In this document: in pieces, positions 17,312 to 26,136 of the stretch | Position numbering within the stretch: position 1 is the first letter of the stretch | Layout: each line of letters starts with the position of its first letter | Program-made: the position numbers and the translations under genes | Notes under the pieces: model-generated | Database searches by the model: none | The model's input: only the letters and a program-made list of their open reading frames with translations | Told to the model about the DNA's origin: nothing | Source: a virus | Virus record (IMG/VR): IMGVR_UViG_3300025666_000002 | Span: 1-64,000 of that record | Length of the DNA: 64,000 nucleotides | Reading direction: 5' to 3' (one strand)

Positions 17312-18397
17312 TTACTCGTTAAATGGAAGGTCTCTACCAGTGACACTATAATCATCACCCAATGCAGATTTACCGTCTTCATTATCGTTGATTGTGTTTA
17401 GGCTTGAATTACCAATAGTGAACATTCTGTTGGATGCTTTTCTACGCTTAGATATTCTACGTTCATATTCTATCGTGTCTGTTGGTGTTTCAGTTAAAAC
17501 TGTAGCAGTAGCCTCGTCAATAGCGTCTTGACCCTCATGTGTAAGTGTCCATCCAGATTCTGGAGATCCAGAACCTACATATTGCCATAATTTTAAATAG
17601 TCTTCACTGTAATATACAGAAGTGGTTTCAGATGTTAATACTCCATTTGGATCTTCTATATTACCAATGTAGTTACCACCGTCAGTTGTTGTGAATGTCA
17701 GTGTTTGATAAGCATCTTCTTCAAAGTCAAATGAAGGCATGAATGAATTTATCTCTAGACTAAAAGTAACCTTATGATTACCTTTATCATCAAAGCCGTA
17801 CTCAATCGGCCTCTCCATTGTATAGTCATCTGGCATTGCATACTCAGAACTAATTCTGTAAGTACCGTCCTCTAGATGGCCTGCATCAACGTGGTACGAA
17901 TTGGCTTTATACATCTTCTTGATGATAGCCTCAGTTACTTTAAAAAGGTCTAACTGACTTGAAACTATAATTTCAACATCAACGCCTAACACTACTGGAA
18001 TCATTTCAAATTCAGCCACAAAAGACTCAAGCATACCATCTTCTGGGTTAAGTCTATTGTAATTGCCTAGATTACGTTTGTTAACTAGCTTTGAAGGATC
18101 TACTGCAAATGACGTTAGATTAACAATACCTCTTGGTACGCGGTCATAGTTGCCATCTGCTTTTGTTGGATCTACGTCACAATTCTCACCATTCAAAGTA
18201 CTGAAAAGAAAGTTATCACGCATGAAGTTTTCATCACCAGAAACAGCATAATAGAAAGGCACATCTACTACAACTCTATTATCGTTAGTCAGCTGCCTTG
18301 AGATGCTTAACTTATTGTTAAGATCTGCAAGTAGACCAATGATAATATGTCGGATAACTGAGTCATCCTTGTTGTATTTTAGATTGTAACTTGCCAT
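17312..18397 (-). CDS. 15: Tail sheath stabiliser and completion protein gp15
   Basis: 361 residues (T4 gp15 is 272). It caps the tail and joins it to the head. Blocks match the T4 protein in order: IIGLLADLNNKLSISRQL with VDVPFYYAVSGDENFMRDNF (T4: LMGDLFSNIQIKRQL, VPITYASKEHFMMK), RGIVNLTSFAVDP with KRNLGNYNR, then MIPVVLGVDVEII with FKVTEAIIKKMYK, and VTFSLEINSFM. The extra length is a Thr-rich C-terminal region. It is separated from the upstream AAA+ gene by 3 bases. Confidence 0.85.
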   Translation of the reverse strand: MASYNLKYNKDDSVIRHIIIGLLADLNNKLSISRQLTNDNRVVVDVPFYYAVSGDENFMRDNFLFSTLNGENCDVDPTKADGNYDRVPRGIVNLTSFAVDPSKLVNKRNLGNYNRLNPEDGMLESFVAEFEMIPVVLGVDVEIIVSSQLDLFKVTEAIIKKMYKANSYHVDAGHLEDGTYRISSEYAMPDDYTMERPIEYGFDDKGNHKVTFSLEINSFMPSFDFEEDAYQTLTFTTTDGGNYIGNIEDPNGVLTSETTSVYYSEDYLKLWQYVGSGSPESGWTLTHEGQDAIDEATATVLTETPTDTIEYERRISKRRKASNRMFTIGNSSLNTINDNEDGKSALGDDYSVTGRDLPFNE

Positions 18398-18400
18398 TTA

Positions 18401-19753
18401 TTATAAGTATCTCTGTGCCATTCTTTGCCAGTCAGAAAGACCTGCTCTTTTAAAGCCTGCAGCTTTTACGAATGTTCTCATTGAAACATCACCTGCATTC
18501 TTCATGAACTCATAGATCTCCTCTTTCTCGTTCACTGGCATATCAGTTGGTTCTAGATAAGGAAGTAACTTCTTCATACGCTCCATTAATGTAGCATCAT
18601 CTGGTGCCACATCAATTAGGATCGATCTAGAACGAATTGCGCCATCTGGATCTGCTTTCTCTTTCTCTAAGTTAGAGATAAAAATTACACGACCTGCAAA
18701 TTCAAATTTGTTTGGTACAAGACCTGATTCTAGCGCGTTAAATTCTGCTTCTGGGTTATTTTCAAAATCTTTTGGGTCAAATACAATTGAAGACTTCTTC
18801 ATCCAGCTAATCTTTCTAACAGCTTTAGTATCAAGAGCTGCTTTAAGCATGTTACGGCCATTCTCATCTCTAAATACCGAGTCACAATCATCAAAGACTA
18901 GAGTCTTATTTCTAAATTGATAGAACTTCTTGAACATCATAATTGGTGATGCTGCACCTGAAACCAATATCCAGTCTTCACCTTCTTCAAGACCTTCATC
19001 TTGCATTGCTTTTTCAACGTTGTATGTTTTACCAGTACCTGCTCGGCCTGAAATAAAGAGTGAGTTGAATGCACCTGCTGCAACTTTTCTTGAGATTTGA
19101 TAGATGTCTTCAATGGTTTCCTCTAAGAACTTCACTTTATCATCAAGAGTCTGTTCGTTTTTAACTTCCATGTTAGATTTAACTTCACCAGAAGAAATAT
19201 TACGCTTTACCTTTAAGACTGATCTATATGGAATATCCATCTTCTTAGCAATCTTAGTTACCGGCATCTTCTTGTCTAGAAGCTTATTAATCTCATTGAT
19301 TTCAGCCTGGCTAAATGCATAGTCTGAAGCAGCTTCGTTAAGAGCATCATATGATTCTGCAATCTGCTTAACGTATTTAGCATCCATCAGTCTAACAAAC
19401 TCATCAATTAATTTAACGATTGGAAACTGATCTGAAGTAACCATGAAGTCAGCAACTTCAGTATAGTGCTTTGAGTAAAAAGCAAGAGAACCTACAATAC
19501 CAGGTCCTTTACTTTGACCACCGATTCTAACAGCCTTGTCAGACTTATTAGAGTAGAGCATGATACCTGGATCTTCAGCACCGTCAATTCTGTGTACTAA
19601 AATGTATGGGAATTTCTTGTAGTCATCGCCAGTCTTCTTGTTCAAGTATGCCATGATAACATCTGCAGCCTTGTCTAACTTAGCGTCAAACATGCCCGTA
19701 GTTTTCATTACTTGCGCTTCGTTAAGAAAGCTATTAAAATCTAAAAAGTGCAT
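18401..19753 (-). CDS. AAA+ ATPase with capsid-targeting-like N-terminus
   Basis: 450 residues. The N-terminus MHFLDFNSFLNEAQVMKT fits the F-x-x-F-L-N-E pattern of putative packaged proteins here; another such site is ALNEAAS (about 138-141). A helix-turn-helix-like segment follows (PVTKIAKKMDIPYRSVLKVK, 164-183). The ATPase domain has Walker A GRAGTGKT (236-243), Walker B TLVFDDCD (284-291), sensor FISNLEK and an RSRS arginine pair. Its target is unknown. It has its own GATATATAC element, placing it in the late class directly after gp46. It may be packaged into the head or may act during assembly; the sequence cannot decide. Confidence 0.85.
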   Translation of the reverse strand: MHFLDFNSFLNEAQVMKTTGMFDAKLDKAADVIMAYLNKKTGDDYKKFPYILVHRIDGAEDPGIMLYSNKSDKAVRIGGQSKGPGIVGSLAFYSKHYTEVADFMVTSDQFPIVKLIDEFVRLMDAKYVKQIAESYDALNEAASDYAFSQAEINEINKLLDKKMPVTKIAKKMDIPYRSVLKVKRNISSGEVKSNMEVKNEQTLDDKVKFLEETIEDIYQISRKVAAGAFNSLFISGRAGTGKTYNVEKAMQDEGLEEGEDWILVSGAASPIMMFKKFYQFRNKTLVFDDCDSVFRDENGRNMLKAALDTKAVRKISWMKKSSIVFDPKDFENNPEAEFNALESGLVPNKFEFAGRVIFISNLEKEKADPDGAIRSRSILIDVAPDDATLMERMKKLLPYLEPTDMPVNEKEEIYEFMKNAGDVSMRTFVKAAGFKRAGLSDWQRMAQRYL

Positions 19754-19775
19754 TGTAGAATATGTTTGTTTTTTA

Positions 19776-19784
19776 GTATATATC
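19776..19784 (-). promoter_or_regulatory. Late-promoter-like element
   Basis: GATATATAC on the minus strand, 23 bases before the AAA+ ATPase ATG, at the boundary between the recombination operon and the late head genes. Confidence 0.55.
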
Positions 19785-19800
19785 CTACTGAATTATTATG

Positions 19801-21471
19801 TTATTCTATGCTGCCGATCTCGAACTTAGAAAAGCCGTTCTCTCTGTAGATCTGAATCTTCTTATCAAAGATCTCATGTGGCAGAACCGTATGGTTAATC
19901 ACAAAGGTATTAATCTTGTTCTCTTTAATAACCTGGTTTAAGATCTTTAGAATATTGTAGACGCCGTCGTGGTCAACTGAACTCAATAACTCATCTAAGA
20001 AGAGTAAGTTCAGTTGTGGGAACCTTAGCTTCAAGATCTTAATAATAGCTATGATAATAATAAAGTCTGCTTTCTTACGCTCACCCGTTGATAAGGTTAA
20101 CGGGTTAATATCTTCACCAAGGTGATTGATAATACAGTTAAACTTCTCATCAAATCGAATATGGAAAGGTAAGTGCATTGTTTGAGCCATCGCTGCAATG
20201 TTCGCATTTAAGCCTGGTAAGATTGTCTTTACCGCTAGATTCTTAACACCATCTTCACCTAAGACTTGCTCAACAATGCTCATAAAGTTATAGTCGCCGC
20301 TTAGCTGATCGCGCTTGTTTGATTTCTCAATTTCAGATTCTTCAAACTGTTCAATCAAGCTCTTAAGATGGTCAAACTCATCACCACTTGAAGTCTCTTT
20401 AATCTTGACAAGTTCTGCCTTCATTGACTTCATGTTATACTTAATGTCGTTGATCTTTGTATCGATGCTCTTCTTAGACTCTTTTAGCTCTGTTGCGTTC
20501 GCAGTGATTGCATCCATCTCAAGTTTAATTGACTTGATCTTCTTAGTGTCCTCTTCAATCTTAGTAGCATACTCATCTTTCTTCTCCATATGCCACTCTG
20601 AGTCTAGCTTAGTTTCACAAGTTGGACAGTGCCCATCTTCATATAACTCTAGCTTCTTCTTAAGATAGTCAAGCTCATGCTTTAAAGAGCTGGCATCTGT
20701 TCTTTGGCTTTCATATTCGTCCTTCTTAAGTGTAATGTTCTCGCTGATCTGATCTGCATCGACCTTCATTGTTTTAGCCTCTTCGTTCAAGGCAACCAGA
20801 CTCTCTTTTAGCTCTTTAATCTTACTAGCATTCTTCTCACTTGATTCTTCAAGCAGCGTATTGAGCTTATGGCGTACTGACTTGATTGACTCCATGATCT
20901 GATTTAACTCAGATTCATAGTTGTCAATGTCCATCTTAACCGACTTGCGCTCTTCTTTGATTGCGCGCTGCATATCGTTTAAGATTGAAAAGCCAAACAT
21001 CCTGTCAATAATCTGGCGTTTGTCGGCGCCATTCATTGTCAAGAAAGACTTAAAGTCATTGATTGAAAGAATGATAATATTCTTGAAGACATGATACGGT
21101 ATACCATAGACCTCTTCTTCCAAGTACTCTTGGACGCTGCGCTTGCCTGCTTTGTCAAACTCAACGCCGTTGATTAGTACGTTAAACTTAGTAGGTGCAA
21201 GACCGCGCTCAATCTCAACATTGATCGTGCCACACTGAATACCAACCTTAACCCAAAGTTCTTTGTTGATTCTGTTTGGCAGATCACTTAACTTTACACC
21301 CTCTACTTTACCGTAGAGTGCAAAAATAATGGCGTTAGCGATAGTTGTTTTACCATCACCATTCTTACCTAGAGTTAAAAATAACTCTGAGCCATCTTTT
21401 TTGAATTCTAGCCTCTGTTTTTGATTACCGTAACTCGCAAAGTTTTTAAACTCAATGTAATCTATTCTCAT
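19801..21471 (-). CDS. 46: Recombination exonuclease subunit gp46 (SbcC/Rad50-like)
   Basis: 556 residues (T4: 560). ATPase subunit of the gp46-gp47 nuclease that resects DNA ends for recombination and recombination-dependent replication. Walker A is GKNGDGKT (35-42); a long coiled coil holds a zinc-hook CPTC (282-285); the C-terminal ABC domain has LSTGERKKADF (signature) and LLFLDELLSSVD (Walker B and D-loop). Its ATG overlaps the gp47 stop. Confidence 0.95.
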   Translation of the reverse strand: MRIDYIEFKNFASYGNQKQRLEFKKDGSELFLTLGKNGDGKTTIANAIIFALYGKVEGVKLSDLPNRINKELWVKVGIQCGTINVEIERGLAPTKFNVLINGVEFDKAGKRSVQEYLEEEVYGIPYHVFKNIIILSINDFKSFLTMNGADKRQIIDRMFGFSILNDMQRAIKEERKSVKMDIDNYESELNQIMESIKSVRHKLNTLLEESSEKNASKIKELKESLVALNEEAKTMKVDADQISENITLKKDEYESQRTDASSLKHELDYLKKKLELYEDGHCPTCETKLDSEWHMEKKDEYATKIEEDTKKIKSIKLEMDAITANATELKESKKSIDTKINDIKYNMKSMKAELVKIKETSSGDEFDHLKSLIEQFEESEIEKSNKRDQLSGDYNFMSIVEQVLGEDGVKNLAVKTILPGLNANIAAMAQTMHLPFHIRFDEKFNCIINHLGEDINPLTLSTGERKKADFIIIIAIIKILKLRFPQLNLLFLDELLSSVDHDGVYNILKILNQVIKENKINTFVINHTVLPHEIFDKKIQIYRENGFSKFEIGSIE

Positions 21472-22583
21472 TCGTCAGTCTCGTAATTGTACGCAGCTTG
21501 CGTGTACAGTTGTTTTAGCTTATCTTTTAGCTTTTGTTTCAACTCATCGTCTTCTTGAATACCTTCAACGTACATGTTACATAGATTCATGATGTTATAA
21601 TCCTTGTACATTTCTTCAATCTTGTCGATGTCATGAAAATCCTTGTCGATCCAGTTCTCTTCTTGGTAGATGTTGGGTTCTAATCTACGACTAACATGTT
21701 GGATCTTATTAACCAGATGGCTTAGAGCACTTGTGCTTGCAATTTGGCTTGGTACAAACAGATCTACAAAGTTATTGTTAATCTGCTTCTTAAAGCTTCC
21801 TAGAGTTATATCGAAGAGTTGTGTGATGTTGTATTTAACAAAACGTGGTGATATATGGTTTTCAAAGAAGGTCTCTGACATGTCTTCTAAATCAACCAGG
21901 TCGAAGCCTTTCGGATTGTTAGCGTCTGATCTTGTTAGCTGGTAAGGCACACCAACCATCAAGAGTTTATCCTTCTCTTGTCGGTAGTGGATGTGGCCAC
22001 TGTAGACTCTAGTATACTTACTGTAAACATTGGTCTCGGTACCATGCTCATTACGTACTTTAGAGTTTAGGTAGATGCCTTTAACTTCTGAATGACAGAA
22101 TACAACATCTGACTGTGGGTATTCTGCCAGTGTCTCAGTCTCATGCGTAGTATCTCTACGCCATGGCATCAGTAGTATATTTCTACCGGACCATTTTAAA
22201 AGTTCAGGGTCCTTATAGATCTGTACGTTTGGAATCCATTTTAAAGTATCGATTGATGATACTTCATTTGTTTTCTTTGCCCAAATATCGTGGTTTCCGA
22301 CAATAACATAGACTGGTAGAATTTCACCAAGTCTCTCAAATAGATCAACAGCATAGTTTAATACTTTGATATTAATACTCTGTCTGTTGTCAAATGTATC
22401 ACCAACCTGGACTAAAACATCACCTGGCTTTACATGCTTCTTTAATGTTGGGATAAACAATTCTTCGAAAAACTGCTTTTGGATAGCTAACCACTCTTGT
22501 GAATTGGCTCTAACGCCAAAATGAAGATCGCCTAATACCCAAACCCTTTTCGCTCCTGCTTCAATTACTTTAGGCTCAATCAT
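21468..22583 (-). CDS. 47: Recombination nuclease subunit gp47 (SbcD/Mre11-like)
   Basis: 371 residues (T4: 339). Calcineurin-type phosphoesterase. Metal-site motifs in order: LGDLHFGV, VGDTFDNR, IVGNHDIW, CHSEVKG and SGHIHYR. It forms a complex with gp46 and overlaps that gene by 4 bases. The preceding gp33-candidate gene ends 1 base before its ATG. Confidence 0.95.
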   Translation of the reverse strand: MIEPKVIEAGAKRVWVLGDLHFGVRANSQEWLAIQKQFFEELFIPTLKKHVKPGDVLVQVGDTFDNRQSINIKVLNYAVDLFERLGEILPVYVIVGNHDIWAKKTNEVSSIDTLKWIPNVQIYKDPELLKWSGRNILLMPWRRDTTHETETLAEYPQSDVVFCHSEVKGIYLNSKVRNEHGTETNVYSKYTRVYSGHIHYRQEKDKLLMVGVPYQLTRSDANNPKGFDLVDLEDMSETFFENHISPRFVKYNITQLFDITLGSFKKQINNNFVDLFVPSQIASTSALSHLVNKIQHVSRRLEPNIYQEENWIDKDFHDIDKIEEMYKDYNIMNLCNMYVEGIQEDDELKQKLKDKLKQLYTQAAYNYETDE

Positions 22584-23021
22584 TTAAAATAACTTGTTAA
22601 TGTTTTTTCTCTCTAAAACACCAGTTCTTAAATCTAGTTCTTGAATTAAGTCTTCTTTGTAGACGTTACTCAATGAACTATAAAACTTATCAGGTTTAAT
22701 ATCGAAGTACACACACATTTCGCTAAAAATGTCTATTCTGCTAAATTTAGCTTTCATCTCATCAACAATGTAACCATATACATCGTTGATGTCTGACTTC
22801 TTCAGCTTCTTACATCTACCTAGGTCATCAACATCATTAAACTGCTTAAAACGTGAAAGCTCGATCAATTTATGGATCTTATTGGCAATCATGTCATAAT
22901 GAATCTTGATGTCTTCATCTAGGGTGTCTTTGAAACTAGAATCGAGTTCAAACGACATGTTTGAATTTATCTCAAAATCCGGTGAATCAAAGTTATTGTC
23001 AAATATTTTATCTCTATTCAT
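22584..23021 (-). CDS. 33: Candidate late-transcription coactivator gp33
   Basis: 145 residues. In T4, gp33 bridges RNA polymerase to the gp45 clamp during late transcription. The C-terminal block FSEMCVYFDIKPDKFYSSL then KEDLIQELD and the tail KNINKLF parallel, as I recall them, the T4 gp33 block YLEATTAFLEENSIPETQF, IIEKIQSEA and terminal LDFLL. The terminal NINKLF is a plausible clamp-binding tail. The N-terminal half has no match. Position between gp41 and gp47 differs from T4. The call is tentative; an unrelated replication protein with a clamp tail is the alternative. Confidence 0.5.
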   Translation of the reverse strand: MNRDKIFDNNFDSPDFEINSNMSFELDSSFKDTLDEDIKIHYDMIANKIHKLIELSRFKQFNDVDDLGRCKKLKKSDINDVYGYIVDEMKAKFSRIDIFSEMCVYFDIKPDKFYSSLSNVYKEDLIQELDLRTGVLERKNINKLF

Positions 23022-24337
23022 TATATTCCGTGTAAATTTGATGTGCTTAATTCTTCTGTTTCTATTAGGCGCATATAGTTCCAGTTGATGTTCAACTTAC
23101 ATTTAGTGCCCTTTCCTTCACCGTCTCTTATCTTTAAGATCTTAAGCCAGTATTCTTCATTTGCTCGCATTAGATCATCTTGAATAATACCGTACATAAT
23201 ATCGGCAGTGTGTGATAGACCAGCTGATTCTGCAATGTCGGACATTGTAATGTCGCTTGAGTTATAACCGCTTCGTGTAATCTGAGTTGCTGTTACGATC
23301 AACCAGTCATTGCGTTGACCCATTGCTCTTAAGTCCTCTGCAATCTGCTTAATCTTCATATATGTATTCTCCGTATTTAAGTTACGGTAGTTGGCCAAAA
23401 TGTTTATGTAGTCAATTATAACTGCACCGATTTTAATCTGACGTTCTTCTTCAATCTGACTAACATAAGCCTCAATATCAAGTACTGTTGCTTGTGACGT
23501 TGGCATTTGTTTAACAAAGAGTTGACCAGGAGGAGTAAAGCCATCACCCACGGTCTCAAGCTTACGCTTCATTAAGTCTCTGTTCTTAGACTTGTCAGCA
23601 TATTCACTTATATTAATCGATAGTAAGTTTGAACCAATACGTTTTACAAACTTATGTGCTGCCATTTCCGCTGTAATTACAACGGTGTTTGTGCCCATCT
23701 TAACAAAGCTTGCTGCGTCGTTAGCTAGATAAATTGATTTACCAATGTTTTGTTCACCAGCATAAACGATTAAGTTACCGCCTTTGTCATAACCACCACC
23801 AAGTAGTCTATCAACAAAGTTGTAACCAGAGCTTACTTTATCAGTCTCTTTCTGATCGTGATCTTCTGGGTTAAAGAAGTCTAGACCCAGATCTGAGTTA
23901 AAGGTAATGTTGTTACGTTCGTTGATTAAGCCTTTAACTTTCTGAATAATACTCTCAGTATTCTCTGGTGTAACTTGAGTTGTCTTAATAAACTCAATTG
24001 TATCAGTAAGTGATGTGTTAAATGTTTTCCATTTAATCCAAGACTCTGCAGTATCTGTTAGCCACTCATCATCATACTGATCTAGATCAACGTCAAAGAG
24101 CAGGTCTAAGATGCTGTCTGTGACTTTTTCTTTAGCTCGCTTGCTGTTCTGTGCAAGTAGTTTTAGTTGGTCCTTTGATGGTGTCTCATTGAACTTAACA
24201 TAAAACTTGTTTGCAAGATAGCTTAAAATATCAATCTCTTCAGACTGATAATAGTCAGTCTTAATAGCTTGTAGATATTTTGGCTTGGCCAAAGATAGTC
24301 TAAAGAATATCTTCTCAAAGTCTTGTCCGAATTGCAT
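23021..24337 (-). CDS. 41: Replicative DNA helicase gp41 (DnaB family)
   Basis: 438 residues (T4: 475). Hexameric 5'-3' helicase partnered with the gp61 primase. Walker A is GEQNIGKS (194-201), Walker B is GAVIIDYINIL, followed by the DnaB-family motif IVTATQITRSGYN and a conserved arginine-containing C-terminus. It shares its start/stop base with the gp33 candidate. Confidence 0.93.
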   Translation of the reverse strand: MQFGQDFEKIFFRLSLAKPKYLQAIKTDYYQSEEIDILSYLANKFYVKFNETPSKDQLKLLAQNSKRAKEKVTDSILDLLFDVDLDQYDDEWLTDTAESWIKWKTFNTSLTDTIEFIKTTQVTPENTESIIQKVKGLINERNNITFNSDLGLDFFNPEDHDQKETDKVSSGYNFVDRLLGGGYDKGGNLIVYAGEQNIGKSIYLANDAASFVKMGTNTVVITAEMAAHKFVKRIGSNLLSINISEYADKSKNRDLMKRKLETVGDGFTPPGQLFVKQMPTSQATVLDIEAYVSQIEEERQIKIGAVIIDYINILANYRNLNTENTYMKIKQIAEDLRAMGQRNDWLIVTATQITRSGYNSSDITMSDIAESAGLSHTADIMYGIIQDDLMRANEEYWLKILKIRDGEGKGTKCKLNINWNYMRLIETEELSTSNLHGI

Positions 24338-24360
24338 ATATTTTTATTGTTATATGAGGT

Positions 24361-24660
24361 TTACTCAAATGGATTCATTAGAATCTTATAAGCCTCTTTG
24401 CCCTCTTCTTGGTTAGTTTGTTCTAGTAGACCATCGGTAACAGCCTCGTTTAATGAGGCCACTAGATGTTCTTCTTCTACTTCTGGGAAACGGTATGTTT
24501 TTAAAGCGTGTAGAGTGAAAGTACCTTTATATCTGTCTGTGTTACGCACACACATTGTAATTTCATTATAGACAATGTCCATGCCTGTTGGCCAGCCCGG
24601 TAGATCTTTCTCAATACCAATCACATATTTAATCGGCAGCTTATCTTCATTAATCCTCAT
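24361..24660 (-). CDS. Small protein of unknown function
   Basis: 99 residues (starts MRINEDKLPIKYVIGIEKDL, ends KILMNPFE). It overlaps the uvsX stop by 11 bases and precedes gp41, so it is in the same operon. Soluble, with no motif recognised. By position it might be a helicase accessory protein, but it shows no resemblance to T4 gp59. Confidence 0.7.
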   Translation of the reverse strand: MRINEDKLPIKYVIGIEKDLPGWPTGMDIVYNEITMCVRNTDRYKGTFTLHALKTYRFPEVEEEHLVASLNEAVTDGLLEQTNQEEGKEAYKILMNPFE

Positions 24661-25771
24661 CTTCTACCGTACTTTCCATAATATCGTCTACATCAAACTG
24701 AACGTCTGTATTGTAGTTGAACAGGTCGTAGATTTTCTTATCAATCTTCTCAAGAACTTCTTGGGTAAAGACCTTATCGGTAAAGAATTCGTTGTTAGGT
24801 ATAACCTCTTCTAGGTGCTTACAGATCCAGCCACGAGCCGTTGCCTTTGGCACTTTCTGGCCTTTTTCAATACTGCCACGTGCAATACCAATATCTTCCC
24901 AGTCAATGTAGTTCTCTAGACCTACGTATCTGTTCATACCTTCACTAAAGTGTAGATGAAACTTAATTGGATTTGGTTTTGCAAATCTGTTCTTGTTTGG
25001 TTTTGCAGTTACAATAATACCGGCCTTTTCACCACCTTCTTTGAGCTGTGCCTTGTTTAAAAAGAGTACGATTGATGCTGCATATTCAGGTCCTGTACCA
25101 CCACCGGCAACTTGCTGTGAAATAAAGCTCTGTGTCTGGTATGTATGGTTAGTAAAGATAAAAGGAATCTTTAAGTCGGCCATTGGTGTCATGATAATTC
25201 TAAAGATTGACTTAAGCACTTTAGAGCGTGTCATATCAGACTTGTCACTGCCTGACTTAGCATCTTCAATCTCTTTGGCCGTAGCTAAGTTACCTGCTGA
25301 ATCTAAGATAAACATCATCTTAGGTAGTTCAGCACCAGCACGCTTGGCCTCTTGCATTCTAGATGTGATCGTAGTAATAGAGGTTCTAAAATCTTGTACT
25401 GTGTTTACCGGCTGATAGTTAACTTTAGTAGTGTCAATACCGAATTTCTTCATAAGGTCTCTATCAACAGCGGCTTCTGAATCATAAAATATGATGTTGT
25501 AGCCCATTTCAATCGCACGATGGATTGAGTTTAGAATTAGATATGTCTTACCGGTTCCAGAAGGTCCTGCAATTGAGCAAGATCTGTTGTTTGGCCAACC
25601 ACCAAATAGAGTTCCACTAACACATGCATTTAAGTGGTAGTTACCAGTGTCAATCCACTCTGTAACTTCACTAAAACTAGAGTGTTCCATTACTGAACCT
25701 AATGGATTTAAGTTTGCTAATTCAGCGTTAATATCGTCAAAGCTGAACTCTTTATTCTTAGTTTTTGCCAT
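24650..25771 (-). CDS. uvsX: Recombinase UvsX (RecA family)
   Basis: 373 residues (T4: 391). Strand-exchange protein for recombination-dependent replication. Walker A is GPSGTGKT (69-76), FYDSEAAVD carries the catalytic acidic residue, MMFILDSAGNL is Walker B, and FIFTNHTYQTQ with QVAGGGTGPEY covers the RecA L1/L2-region pattern. The C-terminus is acidic (VEDED). Confidence 0.95.
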   Translation of the reverse strand: MAKTKNKEFSFDDINAELANLNPLGSVMEHSSFSEVTEWIDTGNYHLNACVSGTLFGGWPNNRSCSIAGPSGTGKTYLILNSIHRAIEMGYNIIFYDSEAAVDRDLMKKFGIDTTKVNYQPVNTVQDFRTSITTITSRMQEAKRAGAELPKMMFILDSAGNLATAKEIEDAKSGSDKSDMTRSKVLKSIFRIIMTPMADLKIPFIFTNHTYQTQSFISQQVAGGGTGPEYAASIVLFLNKAQLKEGGEKAGIIVTAKPNKNRFAKPNPIKFHLHFSEGMNRYVGLENYIDWEDIGIARGSIEKGQKVPKATARGWICKHLEEVIPNNEFFTDKVFTQEVLEKIDKKIYDLFNYNTDVQFDVDDIMESTVEDED

Positions 25772-25773
25772 AA

Positions 25774-25941
25774 TTATTCTTCTGTTTTAAATTTTGTACG
25801 TTCTTCTTCACGTAATGTTTCAAGCTCTTCGATTAAGGCCTGGCTTTCTGCCTGCAGTTCCTGCATTCTGCCCTCTAACTGAGCAAGTCGATCGTAGATC
25901 TTTTGATATTTTAGAACAAACTCATGTTGTTCTTTATTCAT
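25774..25941 (-). CDS. Small coiled-coil protein (55 residues)
   Basis: 55-codon frame starting MNKEQHEFVLKYQKIYDRL and continuing as a Glu/Gln/Leu heptad helix to ERTKFKTEE. A GGAG sequence stands 7 bases before the ATG, one of the few Shine-Dalgarno-like sites here. An upstream in-frame ATG at 25953 is possible. It fills the gap between the 63-residue gene and uvsX. Function unknown. Confidence 0.7.
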   Translation of the reverse strand: MNKEQHEFVLKYQKIYDRLAQLEGRMQELQAESQALIEELETLREEERTKFKTEE

Positions 25942-25942
25942 A

Positions 25943-26134
25943 CTAATCTCCATTGTTGACTTCGTTTATCATGTCCTCAAGATCGATCTGATTAGATGCT
26001 GCTTTTTGAGCATTTAGCTTTTTAGCGTTCTCTTTGTTAATCTGGCAAAACAAGTGTCTTATTTTACAGCCTAATTCTGAATCATTAGGAGTGTCTTTTG
26101 CCATTTGTCTGATTACTTCGTAAAAATTGTCCAT
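25943..26134 (-). CDS. Small protein of unknown function (63 residues)
   Basis: Starts MDNFYEVIRQMAKDTPN and ends MINEVNNGD; helical, with two Cys. Its ATG is 2 bases after the gp43 C-terminal-half stop. Operon position suggests an early replication accessory protein; no family recognised. Confidence 0.65.
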   Translation of the reverse strand: MDNFYEVIRQMAKDTPNDSELGCKIRHLFCQINKENAKKLNAQKAASNQIDLEDMINEVNNGD

Positions 26135-26136
26135 AA

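Noticed and set aside
24361-24660. Helicase loader gp59
   Set aside because: Operon position is suggestive, but it is less than half the length of gp59 and has no matching blocks.
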